Below, piece by piece: positions 7,862 to 16,009 of a DNA stretch of 30,564 nucleotides (positions within the stretch are counted from its first letter, which is position 1; each line of letters begins with the position of its first letter). The DNA is from JBARCX01 sp049794535. Lineage in GTDB: Bacteria; Pseudomonadota; Gammaproteobacteria; Xanthomonadales; Rhodanobacteraceae. The DNA lies in assembly GCA_049794535.1 (NCBI GenBank), contig JBARCX010000040.1, positions 1-30,564 of the forward strand, written 5' to 3'. Under the pieces are notes generated by a model. The model was not told the origin of the DNA. It saw only the letters and a program-made list of their open reading frames with translations, and ran no database searches. The translations under genes were made by a program, and so were the position numbers.

Positions 7862-9847
7862 ATGAACCGCACACCGACGTTCCGCCCGCTCGCCGCGGCC
7901 CTGGCTTTGTTGCTGGTTTCCGCGGCGAGCGTCGCTGCCGGAACGGCTGCTTCGTCGAATTTCGATCCGCTGCAAACCGTCGCGCCGTTCGTGTATCCAC
8001 AGCCGGCGACCGCGTACCGCTCAGGCAGCGGCAAACCGGGGCCGTTGTTCTGGCAGAACCATGCGGACTACCAGCTTAAGGCCACACTCGACCCAGCCAG
8101 CCGCAAGCTGAGCGGCGACGAGGTAGTGACCTACACCAACCACAGCCCCGACGCACTCGACGTGCTCTGGCTACAGATCGAACAGAACCGTTATCGCAAG
8201 GATGCTCGCGGTGCCTTTGGCAGCAACAGCTTCCCCACTGAATTTACCGATGGCTACCAGATCGCCTCGGTACAAGTGGAAGGTGCCGACGGCAAGCTGC
8301 AGAAAGCGGACTGGTTGATCTCCGACACGCGCATGCAAGTGCGACTCCCTGAGCCGCTGAAAGCGCACGACGGCACCCTGCGCCTGCACATCACCTACAG
8401 CTACACCGTGCCAGGCGAGTTCGGCGGGCGCACCGACGTCAACCCGACCAAGAACGGCGACATCTTCGAGATGGCGCAGTGGTATCCGCGGATGTGCGTG
8501 TACGACGACCTGCGTGGATGGGACACCTCGCCCTACCTCAACAACGAGTTCTATCTCGACTACGGCGACTTCGATTATTCGATCACCGTACCGTCGGACA
8601 TGCTCGTGGTCGGCGCTGGCGAACTGCAGAACCCACAAGACGTGCTGACCAAGACCGAGCAGGAACGCTTGGAACAGGCGCGGCATAGCGACGCCACGGT
8701 GATGATCCGTTCGGCCGCTGAAGTGAACGATCCGTCTAGCCGTCCAAAACAGGGCGGCACGCTGACCTGGCACTTCAAGATGCAGAACACGCGTGACGTG
8801 GCCTTCGGCGCATCCAAGGCCTTCATCTGGGATGCCGCGCGCATCAACCTGCCCGATGGCAAGACGTCCCTGGCGATGTCCGCCTATCCGGTGGAAAGCG
8901 CGGGCAACGACGCCTGGGGTCGTGCCACCGAATACCTCAAGGCCTCCACCGAGTACTTCTCCAAGCAGTGGTACCCCTACCCGTACCCGGTCGCCATCAA
9001 CGAAGCCGGCACCGCCGGCGGCATGGAATATCCGGGTATCGAGTTCGATGACAAGGATGCGAAGGGCCGCGACTTGCATATGGTCGTCGCCCACGAAATC
9101 GGCCACACCTGGTTCCCGATGATCGTGGGCACCAATGAACGCCGCGACGCGTGGATGGACGAAGGCTTCAACACCTTTACCGATGTGTACGAGGCCGATC
9201 ATTTCAATCACGGCGAGTACGCCCCCAAGCGCGACCCCGAGTACGCGCCGGGCAAGGGCAATCCGGCCGACGAAATCGCCAAGCTGCTGATGGATCCCAA
9301 CGCACCGCCGATCCTGACCTTCTCCGACGAGATCCAGGAGAAGTACCGTCATCCGGTCACGTACTTCAAATCCGCCTACGGCCTGGTGCTGCTGCGTGAG
9401 CAGATCCTTGGCCCGGAGCGTTTCGACCCGGCGTTCCGCGCCTACATCCGCACCTGGGCCTACAAGCACCCCACGCCATCGGACTTCTTCCGCTTCATGA
9501 GCAGTGAAGCCGGCGAAGATCTCTCCTGGTTCTGGCGTGGCTGGTACGAGAACAACTGGAAGCTGGACATGGCCGTGCAGAACGTCACGCCCGTCGATGG
9601 CGACTGGCACAAAGGCGCACAAGTCACGGTAGCCAATCTCGACAAGCTGGTGATGCCCGCCACGCTGGAAGTGGTCTATACCGACGGCAGCAAACAGGAT
9701 GTACGCGTACCGGTGGAAACCTGGATGCAGCACCACAACTTCACCATCCGTGTGGATGGCAACAAGCCGGTGAAGTCCGCCACCATCGATCCGGCACACG
9801 CCATTCCAGATGTAAATCGCAGCAACAACACGTTCACCGTGAAGTAA
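7862..9847 (+). CDS. M1 family zinc metallopeptidase, exported
   Basis: A 661-residue gluzincin aminopeptidase-like protein. The signal peptide (about 1-26, ending in AAG-type residues) points to the periplasm or outside. The zinc site is complete: H411-E412-x-x-H415 in HEIGHTW, with E434 18 residues later in WMDEGF. Instead of the GAMEN exopeptidase motif it has GGMEYPG about 45 residues upstream, as in many bacterial M1 relatives of unknown specificity. A GAGG site precedes the ATG. It lies 62 bp after the isomerase gene without a terminator between, so it may be the last gene of the operon. A role in trimming glycoprotein peptides after deglycosylation would fit but is inference. Confidence 0.9.
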   Translation: MNRTPTFRPLAAALALLLVSAASVAAGTAASSNFDPLQTVAPFVYPQPATAYRSGSGKPGPLFWQNHADYQLKATLDPASRKLSGDEVVTYTNHSPDALDVLWLQIEQNRYRKDARGAFGSNSFPTEFTDGYQIASVQVEGADGKLQKADWLISDTRMQVRLPEPLKAHDGTLRLHITYSYTVPGEFGGRTDVNPTKNGDIFEMAQWYPRMCVYDDLRGWDTSPYLNNEFYLDYGDFDYSITVPSDMLVVGAGELQNPQDVLTKTEQERLEQARHSDATVMIRSAAEVNDPSSRPKQGGTLTWHFKMQNTRDVAFGASKAFIWDAARINLPDGKTSLAMSAYPVESAGNDAWGRATEYLKASTEYFSKQWYPYPYPVAINEAGTAGGMEYPGIEFDDKDAKGRDLHMVVAHEIGHTWFPMIVGTNERRDAWMDEGFNTFTDVYEADHFNHGEYAPKRDPEYAPGKGNPADEIAKLLMDPNAPPILTFSDEIQEKYRHPVTYFKSAYGLVLLREQILGPERFDPAFRAYIRTWAYKHPTPSDFFRFMSSEAGEDLSWFWRGWYENNWKLDMAVQNVTPVDGDWHKGAQVTVANLDKLVMPATLEVVYTDGSKQDVRVPVETWMQHHNFTIRVDGNKPVKSATIDPAHAIPDVNRSNNTFTVK

Positions 9848-9859
9848 TCGCCGCACTCA

Positions 9860-9884
9860 CCGTAGCTGCGCCATGCAGCTACGG
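9860..9884 (+). other. 10-bp perfect hairpin downstream of the peptidase gene
   Basis: CCGTAGCTGC and GCAGCTACGG form a perfect 10-bp stem with a 5-nt loop, 13 nt after the peptidase stop. No T tract follows, so it is more likely an mRNA 3'-end protecting hairpin or pause than a terminator by itself. Confidence 0.4.
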
Positions 9885-9914
9885 TTGCAACAAACATCTC
9901 GTAGTACGCAACGC

Positions 9915-9947
9915 AAAGCCGCCGGCCATCACGTCCGGCGGCTTTTT
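9915..9947 (+). terminator. Rho-independent terminator of the mannose operon
   Basis: An 11-bp GC-rich stem (AAAGCCGCCGG at 9915-9925, CCGGCGGCTTT at 9935-9945) with a 9-nt loop runs into TTTTT (9943-9947). It lies 68 nt after the peptidase stop and separates the operon from the porin gene. It is nearly the same as the terminator after the porin. Confidence 0.85.
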
Positions 9948-10261
9948 GCGTTTCAGCATCGCCAACAGCACGCGTGTGAACTTATTTCGGAACATATTGG
10001 CACCACGAGCCAATATCGTAGAAATCTGATCAACGTCAGAAAGCGCAACCTTCAAACTTCCTCGTAGAACACCCGAGGATAAGTCTTCAGCGACACAGCG
10101 TGATAGCACATCCGCTATCAACGCTAGCAAACATCACCACGCATGTTTGCCATACAGCACGTGTCCACGCACGGCGCAGACGACGATCATCGGGCCTCGT
10201 AAAGACGTGCCTTCCAGCACCTCACGTGCCGAATCGCATATTCGCTTCAAAGGAACATTCA
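9948..10261 (+). promoter_or_regulatory. Porin upstream region packed with inverted repeats
   Basis: About 310 gene-free bases precede the porin gene. They hold three perfect inverted repeats: ATATTGGC-N7-GCCAATAT (9994-10016), TGATAGC-N6-GCTATCA (10101-10120) and GCAAACAT-N8-ATGTTTGC (10127-10150). A short CGAAT-N5-ATTCG (10230-10244) lies close to the ribosome-binding site. These may be operators or leader-RNA hairpins. No convincing copy of the upstream LacI operator pattern was found here, so the porin may answer to a different regulator. I could not assign a -35/-10 pair with confidence. Confidence 0.45.
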
Positions 10262-11572
10262 ATGGATCTGAAACCACGCTCGCAGCGACTCGCCGCATGC
10301 CTCCTTCCCGCCATGCTCGGTCTCGCTATCGCATCACCCAGTCATGCAGCCGATAGCCCCTATCTGTTCGGCGACTGGAACGGCACCCGCACCCACCTCG
10401 CCGATCAAGGCATTACGTTCGATGCCGGCTACACCAGCGAAATCGCACATAACTTCACTGGTGGCACGCACAGCCTCACGCGCTACACCGATCAATGGCG
10501 AGCGGGTTCCACGCTCGATCTGGAAAAACTCTGGGGCTGGAAAGGCGGCACCTTCCAGATCATGGTGAGCGATCGCAACGGTCGCAATCTCAGCGCCGAT
10601 GCCAACCTCGGCACGAACCAGCAGGTGCAAGAAGTGTATGGCCGCGGGCAGACTGTGCACCTCACCGTCTTCGCACTCGATCAGACCTTTCTCGATGGCA
10701 AGTTGGACTGGCGTATTGGACGACTGCATGTCGGCGGTGATTTCGCCAGCTTCTCGTGCGATTTCCAGAACCTCACGTTCTGCGGTTCGCAACCCGGCAA
10801 TATCGTGGGCGACTACTGGGTGAACTGGCCCACCAGCCAATGGGGTACTCGCCTCAAACTACAGGCTTCAGACCAGATCTACGTGCAAATCGGTGCGTAC
10901 CAGGTCAACCCCAAATACGTGGAAGATCGCTGGGCCCGCAAAAATGGCTGGAAGCTCAATAATCCGGGCGGCACCACCGGCGCCATGATCCCTGTCGAGT
11001 TTGGCTGGACACCGAAGAACGGCGATCTCGAGGGCAGCTACAAAATCGGCGCCTGGTACAGCAATGCCGGTGGCCAGGACCTGTACTACGACATTAACCA
11101 TCAGCCGATCGCATTGACCGGCGGCGAAGCGCTCCAGCGCAACTCGCGATACGGTGCCTACATCAACATGCAGCAGCAGCTGGATAGCGGCAGCGACGGC
11201 CAAGGCACCACCGTGTTCTTCAACCTGACGCAAGCCGATCGCAACACATCCGCTACCGACCGCCAAATGGCGATGGGCCTGGAATACAGCGGGCCGTTCA
11301 AGCGCATGAATGACATGGTCGGCTTCGCACTCGGCGCCACCCATCCAAGCAGTCGCGCGGCAAAGTCCCAGCGCTTGTATAACCAGCTACATCCCAATGC
11401 ACCGCTACAAGTATTGAACGGTTACGAATACAGCACCGAGTTGTTCTACAACTGGTCGCCAACGCCCTCGATCAACCTGCGCCCGAATCTGCAATACGTG
11501 CTGCATCCGGGTGGCGCACGGGATAACAAGAATGCCTTTGTGTTTGGTTTGAAGACGGACGTGGCGTTCTAA
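10262..11572 (+). CDS. OprB family carbohydrate-selective porin
   Basis: An outer-membrane beta-barrel of the carbohydrate-selective porin family that lets sugars diffuse into the periplasm. The ATG at 10262 is chosen over an in-frame ATG at 10100: it has an AAAGGAA site just upstream and starts a normal signal peptide (about 1-30, SHA-A cleavage), whereas the longer start would place 54 Arg-rich residues before it. The mature protein opens with DSPYLFGDWNGTRTHLADQG, the standard OprB beginning, and ends in Phe (DVAF) as expected for BAM recognition. At 436 residues it has the family length. Context suggests mannose or oligomannose uptake, which is inference. Confidence 0.92.
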   Translation: MDLKPRSQRLAACLLPAMLGLAIASPSHAADSPYLFGDWNGTRTHLADQGITFDAGYTSEIAHNFTGGTHSLTRYTDQWRAGSTLDLEKLWGWKGGTFQIMVSDRNGRNLSADANLGTNQQVQEVYGRGQTVHLTVFALDQTFLDGKLDWRIGRLHVGGDFASFSCDFQNLTFCGSQPGNIVGDYWVNWPTSQWGTRLKLQASDQIYVQIGAYQVNPKYVEDRWARKNGWKLNNPGGTTGAMIPVEFGWTPKNGDLEGSYKIGAWYSNAGGQDLYYDINHQPIALTGGEALQRNSRYGAYINMQQQLDSGSDGQGTTVFFNLTQADRNTSATDRQMAMGLEYSGPFKRMNDMVGFALGATHPSSRAAKSQRLYNQLHPNAPLQVLNGYEYSTELFYNWSPTPSINLRPNLQYVLHPGGARDNKNAFVFGLKTDVAF

Positions 11573-11601
11573 CCATAGGCACGCCAAGCAGTACGCTTCG
11601 C

Positions 11602-11634
11602 AAAAGCCGCCAGCATGTCTGGCGGCTTTTGCGT
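11602..11634 (+). terminator. Rho-independent terminator after the porin gene
   Basis: A 12-bp stem, AAAAGCCGCCAG (11602-11613) and CTGGCGGCTTTT (11619-11630), has a 5-nt CATGT loop and a T run at its 3' end, 30 nt after the porin stop. It matches the terminator at 9915-9947 in stem core and in the flanking GCAAAA...GCGTTTC bases. Confidence 0.8.
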
Positions 11635-11676
11635 TTCAACCCGTCACCGGGTTAGCACAAACCTCAACTACGGGGG

Positions 11677-11817
11677 CCCTCTCCCTTCGGGAGAGGGTGC
11701 CGGCAGGCGGGTGAGGGTACGACCAGCGCGTTACGTTGAGGCTTCGCCGTACCCTCATCCGCTGCGACCCGAAGGTAGTCCCTGTGGGACCGGCACCTTC
11801 TCCCAAAGGGAGAAGGG
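11677..11817. repeat. REPIN/MITE-like palindromic repeat element
   Basis: A 141-bp imperfect palindrome. Each end is its own hairpin: CCCTCTCCC/GGGAGAGGG (11677-11697) and CCTTCTCCC/GGGAGAAGG (11796-11816). Inside, GTGCCGG (11697-11703) pairs with CCGGCAC (11790-11796), and TGAGGGTACG (11712-11721) pairs with CGTACCCTCA (11748-11757). The right half holds about 20 extra bases. Two REP-type units in opposite orientation form a REPIN, a non-autonomous element spread by RAYT transposases. Similar 'CTCTCCC...GAGGGTGAGGG' repeats are common in this bacterial order, from memory. It sits between the porin and the DUF4105 gene, which converge on it. Confidence 0.7.
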
Positions 11818-11867
11818 AATAACGTAGATACGACGCGAATATAGACCGGACCCCGCAAACCCCACCT

Positions 11868-12878
11868 TCATCGCGGCGAGGAAACACCGCCACTCCCATG
11901 CTCAATGGGCGCACGAATCGCCCGCGAAAAATCCTCATCTGGCTTACTCGCCAACGCACGCGACGTGATATGCCCCTGCTCCGTTAGCACATCCAGCGGC
12001 ACCTGCTTATCCAGCGCGCCAATTCGGTAAAGGTACTGCGGCAACCGCCCCGTAAGCAGCAAGCTGGAATCAAGCGGCAGCCCTGGCTCAATCTGCTTGG
12101 CCATCCGATAAACAAGCGTTGTGCAGTTGGATGTCGCTGAGTTGTAGAACTCCGGTTTTCTCGCCAACCGATTCGCCGCATCAATATAGGCAATGAACAA
12201 AGCGCGCATATCCGACGTGCTCATCTGCAAGCGGTAGAGGTGATCGTCCTCGCCGCGCACATTGGTCCGCACACGAATAATGTCATGCTCATCCGCGGCG
12301 ATGATCATCTGTTCGTACGCCTTGAAGAACCCTCCAACCGCTGAAAATGCCTGACCCCGCTGCTTACGGATTTCCACCGAAAACACGACAAAGCTGCCGT
12401 CCTCGAAGCCAAAGGAAATCATTGCGTGTGCAATGGCAGGCACGCCCCACGACGATAGAACGAGGTCAGCCGAAGCGAGTCGATCCAAATCGTAGTTTCG
12501 CGTTTCCCAACGCGAGTCGTAATCTTCGTCGGTACGCCAGTTGAAATTACGCACGTTGTGCAAGGTGACCTGGTTACCGTTGATGGTGCCCGTCATCAAC
12601 TGGGCAACATCGTCCGACCAGACCCGCGTATTCGATGGCTTGAGCGTGCCCCACCACAGCATCAGCACAAGAAACGCCAACGCGTAGCCGGCAAAAGGCA
12701 GCCAACTGCGGCGCGTCCAGGCAAGCACCAGCAGAGCCAGCACGAATACGCACCAGACCAGGCTCGCCACCCACTTGGAGACCGAGCCACCCGGGCACTG
12801 GTACCCGATGGCCAGCGCGCCCCATGCGGCTGACAGCACCGTGATCAACACAGCGAGCACGTAGGAGACCCATCGCAT
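11868..12878 (-). CDS. DUF4105 (Lnb N-terminal periplasmic domain) membrane protein
   Basis: A 336-residue inner-membrane protein of unknown function. Three hydrophobic segments lie near the N terminus (about 3-23, 32-52 and 55-75), followed by a soluble domain of about 250 residues. This carries the DUF4105 hallmark NCTTLVYRM, where the Cys/Thr patch recalls cysteine-peptidase-like folds. The start at 12878 is preferred over the ATG at 12899 because AAGGAG (12885-12890) lies 6 nt before it and the earlier ATG has no site. It is divergent from the hydrolase lipoprotein gene (124 bp apart); both may act on lipids at the cell envelope, which is speculation. Confidence 0.8.
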   Translation of the reverse strand: MRWVSYVLAVLITVLSAAWGALAIGYQCPGGSVSKWVASLVWCVFVLALLVLAWTRRSWLPFAGYALAFLVLMLWWGTLKPSNTRVWSDDVAQLMTGTINGNQVTLHNVRNFNWRTDEDYDSRWETRNYDLDRLASADLVLSSWGVPAIAHAMISFGFEDGSFVVFSVEIRKQRGQAFSAVGGFFKAYEQMIIAADEHDIIRVRTNVRGEDDHLYRLQMSTSDMRALFIAYIDAANRLARKPEFYNSATSNCTTLVYRMAKQIEPGLPLDSSLLLTGRLPQYLYRIGALDKQVPLDVLTEQGHITSRALASKPDEDFSRAIRAPIEHGSGGVSSPR

Positions 12879-13002
12879 CATCCACTCCTTCACATCCATA
12901 GCGGGGCGCTAAACATCAAGCGTTGCTGATACGTCATACATCTGGCTAGATAATAGGCGGATATCGACCTTCGCACCTCGCCTAATCCACTAAGGACGCT
13001 CG

Positions 13003-14955
13003 ATGAAAGGCGGTAAGACAGCCTGGCAGCTACGAATGCTGATGCTTGCCGCAATGCTCTGCGTTGCCGGCTGCGACATCGTCGGCGTCCGCAGCATTGC
13101 ACCGAAGGCCTACATCGCGGAACGACGCGGCGACGTGATCAGTACACGCGCACTGAGCGACAGCACCCTCCAGGCGCTAAACGTGGTGGCGATCAGCAAG
13201 AGCGATTGCGCGGCAAACTTCGCCCGATGCACCAACACGCTTTTGTTTACTGACGGCCTCAATGACGAGCAACGCCTCTCCACGTTATCGGAGTTATGGC
13301 TTGCATGGGCCATCCAACTGGGCAATACCGACGACAGCAAACCGATCAACGACCAGGCGCTGCATGCCTATCTCGAGTCGGCACGCTATGCCTATGCTTA
13401 TCTGTTTTTCACGGCACGCACGCCTGAAGAGCGCGCCTTCGAAATTCGTCAATCGCAGGTGCTGGATTTTTATAATTTCTCGGTGCAACGCGCCGTCACC
13501 AGCTTCTTCAATCAATTGCCCTCACACGGCGATCCATGGTCCCAATGGGACTTGGCCGGATGGAACATCCTCCGACCAAGCAGCGACGTCACCATGGGCG
13601 CTAACCAGGTCATCCCAAAGGAGCTACTCCCAGCAGCGGCCCTGCGCTTCAATGGCCTGCGCAATATCTATAAACGCGATGGCTTCGGCTCCGAATTCGT
13701 GGCCATTGGCGCACCCACCGCAACCGACGATACGGCGCTCTGGCGCGAGCAGAACTACGTGCCGATGACGGCGGTGCTGCAATTTCCGGGGGATAACCTA
13801 AAAGAGGTACTTGAGACCGATCAGGTTCGCCTGCTCGCCAAGAATCCTTACCAGGACAGCAGCATCACCATCGGCAGGCAAACCATTCCGCTTGCCGCCA
13901 ATTTCACTGCGCCCTATGGAGTCTGGCTTGCGCGCTCAGGCTTTGCCAAGCAATCGATTCGATCCTTGCTAGGGCGTGGCGGCATAAGCAAGCCGCAAGT
14001 CCTGTTGATGCAACCGTTCGATCCCAACCGCCTTACCGTGATCATGCTGCATGGGCTGGCCAGCAGTCCGGAAGCTTGGATCAACGTCGTCAATGAAGTG
14101 ATGGGCGACGACCGACTCAGGCGTTCTTACCAAGTCTGGGAGGTCTATTACCCCACCAATGCGCCGGTGGCGGTGAACCTCGCGCAAATTCGACGCGCCA
14201 TCGATGACACGCTGTATCACTTCGATCCCACCGGTCATTCGGTCGCCTCGAACAACATCGTGCTGATCGGACACAGCATGGGCGGTGTCATCGCACGGCT
14301 ATTGGTTTCATCCAGCGGCGACAAGCTATGGAGCCTACTGCCCATGCGTGCCAACCTTTCAGCAGCCGATAAGCAGCGCGTGCGTGACCGCCTAGGACCC
14401 TATCTCGAATTCACCCCGATGCCGCAAGTCACGCGTGCTGTTTTCCTGGCATCACCCCATCGCGGCACACCGTATGCGCAGAACAAACTCGCACGCTGGA
14501 TAGGTAACTTCATTCGCCTACCCGCCACGCTGCTCATGGAAACTCTTCCCGCTACGGAAGCCATGCAGAAAGCCGCGCCCCCCGGCTCGCTCATACGCAT
14601 CCCCAACAGCATCGACAACCTCAATAACACCGACCCGTTCATCAAGGCATCCAGCACCTTGCCCATATCGCCGCAGGTGCATTACCACACCATTGTCGGT
14701 GTCTATAGATCCAAAGGGCCATTGGAAGATTCCAGTGACGGTGTGGTGCCGTACGCCAGTGCGCATCTAGCAGGTGCGGATTCCGAGCTCGCCATACCGT
14801 CCTGGCACAGCGTGCAAGAAACACCTCAGGCGATCATCGAACTCCGGCGCATTCTGCATCTGCATGCCGCCGAGCTGCATTGCCTGCAAGGTGAAGGCAC
14901 CACGGATACGGCGATGGTCCACGTCGCCTGTTCGAGTGACGCACCAACGCCGTGA
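13003..14955 (+). CDS. Alpha/beta-hydrolase lipoprotein (esterase/lipase-like)
   Basis: A 650-residue lipoprotein with a lipase-type domain. The lipobox LCVAGC puts the lipidated Cys at residue 24, with Asp at +2, the E. coli-type signal for staying in the inner membrane. Residues 25-340 match no domain I recognise. From about 345 an alpha/beta-hydrolase follows: oxyanion LHGLASSPEAW, nucleophile elbow GHSMGG (S425), SPHRGTPYA after it, an Asp candidate in SSDGVVPY and a His candidate in SWHSVQ. A good AAGGA site precedes the ATG. The triad supports serine esterase/lipase chemistry; the substrate is unknown. It lies alone, divergent from the DUF4105 gene. Confidence 0.85.
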   Translation: MKGGKTAWQLRMLMLAAMLCVAGCDIVGVRSIAPKAYIAERRGDVISTRALSDSTLQALNVVAISKSDCAANFARCTNTLLFTDGLNDEQRLSTLSELWLAWAIQLGNTDDSKPINDQALHAYLESARYAYAYLFFTARTPEERAFEIRQSQVLDFYNFSVQRAVTSFFNQLPSHGDPWSQWDLAGWNILRPSSDVTMGANQVIPKELLPAAALRFNGLRNIYKRDGFGSEFVAIGAPTATDDTALWREQNYVPMTAVLQFPGDNLKEVLETDQVRLLAKNPYQDSSITIGRQTIPLAANFTAPYGVWLARSGFAKQSIRSLLGRGGISKPQVLLMQPFDPNRLTVIMLHGLASSPEAWINVVNEVMGDDRLRRSYQVWEVYYPTNAPVAVNLAQIRRAIDDTLYHFDPTGHSVASNNIVLIGHSMGGVIARLLVSSSGDKLWSLLPMRANLSAADKQRVRDRLGPYLEFTPMPQVTRAVFLASPHRGTPYAQNKLARWIGNFIRLPATLLMETLPATEAMQKAAPPGSLIRIPNSIDNLNNTDPFIKASSTLPISPQVHYHTIVGVYRSKGPLEDSSDGVVPYASAHLAGADSELAIPSWHSVQETPQAIIELRRILHLHAAELHCLQGEGTTDTAMVHVACSSDAPTP

Positions 14956-14961
14956 GTGCGA

Positions 14962-14998
14962 GCGTAGGTTGGCGATGAGCGCACGCGAATCCCAACGT
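14962..14998. repeat. REP-like GTAGGTTGG...CCCAAC repeat, copy A
   Basis: A 35-base unit from gcgtaggttggc to gaatcccaac, 7 nt after the hydrolase stop. A second copy at 29549-29583 differs at one base over the same length. The TTGG/CCAA ends and central gagcgc form a weak hairpin. Units of this type are widespread intergenic repeats in gammaproteobacteria, from memory. Confidence 0.65.
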
Positions 14999-15064
14999 TA
15001 ACGTAGCCAAGCGTTAGGTATCCCCCGGATCAAGTCCAGGGTGCAACCAACGCACACCATCGCG

Positions 15065-15100
15065 GCCTCGCGTCGCTCGGATTAACCGGCGACACGAGGC
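15065..15100. other. Hairpin between convergent genes
   Basis: GCCTCG-C-GTCGC and GCGAC-A-CGAGGC form an 11-bp stem with one mismatch and a 12-nt loop in the gap between the convergent hydrolase and DUF2968 genes. Neither strand has a strong T tract, so a bidirectional 3'-end role is possible but weak. Confidence 0.3.
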
Positions 15101-15112
15101 TTCAATAAACCC

Positions 15113-15865
15113 TCACGGCGATGAGCTCGCTGCCGTTGCACTGGCTTGCGACGCAGTGGAAGGCGCTGACGTCGGCGGTGTTGCCTGCGCAGGTGGTGTT
15201 ACAGGTGCTACTTCCGGCGTGGGCAAAACCAACGAGGGATTTGTCTGCTGCGTTTCCAAAGTACGAATCTGCTGCTGGACCGCGTCGAGCTGGCTGTTGG
15301 TCGCGCGCAAGTCGGCGGTAAGCGAAGCGGTCTGCTGCTGCGCTTGCTGTTGCTGCACAGCCACCTGGCGAGCCTGCTGCTGTTGGTAGCTCGCATCCTG
15401 TTGCATGTTCTGTAGACGCTGCTGGTTCAACGCAACCATGTGCTCGGCGAATTTCTTGCTGGCCTCCAGACGAATCGTATCGAGGTCCACCTGAGCAAGT
15501 TGGTGCGTTTGATCCGCGAACGTGCGATAGATGCTCTCGGCATCATCAGACGACGCAGTCTGGATAACGCGCCAGAATTCCTTGCCGTGGAACAACGCCA
15601 CGTAATAGCTCAGCTTATCGGCCTCAAACAACAGGCTGGCACCGTAGGCACCGTTGTAAGTCGTCCGCAACTCAACGAGCTGATGGCTATCGATCAACTT
15701 ACGCAGATCGTCCACCGTGCTGCTGGAGACCTGGCCTGGAGCGGGAACACTCGTGTCACCGCCAGCGGCTGCCGGAGAAGATGCCGTGGCCGATATCGCT
15801 GTGCACGCCAGCACCATAGCGATCATCGACACTACAAAACGCCGTGAGCCCGCACTGCGAGTCAT
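15113..15865 (-). CDS. DUF2968 family exported coiled-coil protein
   Basis: A protein of about 250 residues with a signal peptide (hydrophobic about 10-27) and the segment LRKLIDSHQLVELRTTYNGA, followed by a domain that I match to DUF2968, known mainly from Burkholderiales and Xanthomonadales and of unknown function. From about 125 to 200 it is a Gln-rich helix, very likely a coiled coil (QQQQARQVAVQQQQAQQQ), and the C-terminal tail is Pro/Thr/Ala/Ser-rich. The start at 15865 is preferred to the ATG at 15874 because GGGGA sits directly against the first but at a normal 8-nt distance from the second. It lies 144 bp after tadG on the same strand, with its own promoter candidate. Confidence 0.75.
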   Translation of the reverse strand: MTRSAGSRRFVVSMIAMVLACTAISATASSPAAAGGDTSVPAPGQVSSSTVDDLRKLIDSHQLVELRTTYNGAYGASLLFEADKLSYYVALFHGKEFWRVIQTASSDDAESIYRTFADQTHQLAQVDLDTIRLEASKKFAEHMVALNQQRLQNMQQDASYQQQQARQVAVQQQQAQQQTASLTADLRATNSQLDAVQQQIRTLETQQTNPSLVLPTPEVAPVTPPAQATPPTSAPSTASQASATAASSSP

Positions 15866-15953
15866 TGGATTCATCCCCTGTACCCCGGTAATTGCAATCG
15901 ATTCGAATGCCTGATGGCAGCCGATAGTGCATAGCAGACGTGCGACCCCACGC

Positions 15954-15981
15954 AGTCTAAAGCTACCGTTTGGCCGGTCAA
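15954..15981 (-). promoter_or_regulatory. Candidate sigma70 promoter of the DUF2968 gene
   Basis: On the minus strand TTGACC (15976-15981) and TAGACT (15954-15959) are 16 bp apart, about 90 bp before the DUF2968 start. The -35 is close to consensus and the -10 is moderate. It suggests the gene need not depend on tad operon read-through. Confidence 0.35.
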
Positions 15982-16009
15982 GAGGGAGCGATAGAACGTG
16001 AAGATCATG

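Noticed and set aside
8171..9856. 561-codon open frame on the minus strand
   Set aside because: It is antisense to the M1 peptidase gene with intact zinc motifs. It has no domain and no plausible ribosome-binding site.
9879..10130. 83-codon minus-strand frame upstream of the porin
   Set aside because: Its start is TTG, it runs through the rho-independent terminator hairpin, and its codons there only mirror that hairpin. The inverted repeats explain the region better.
14964..14996. CRISPR-like repeat
   Set aside because: Only isolated copies exist, with no regular spacing or spacers, and no cas genes are present.
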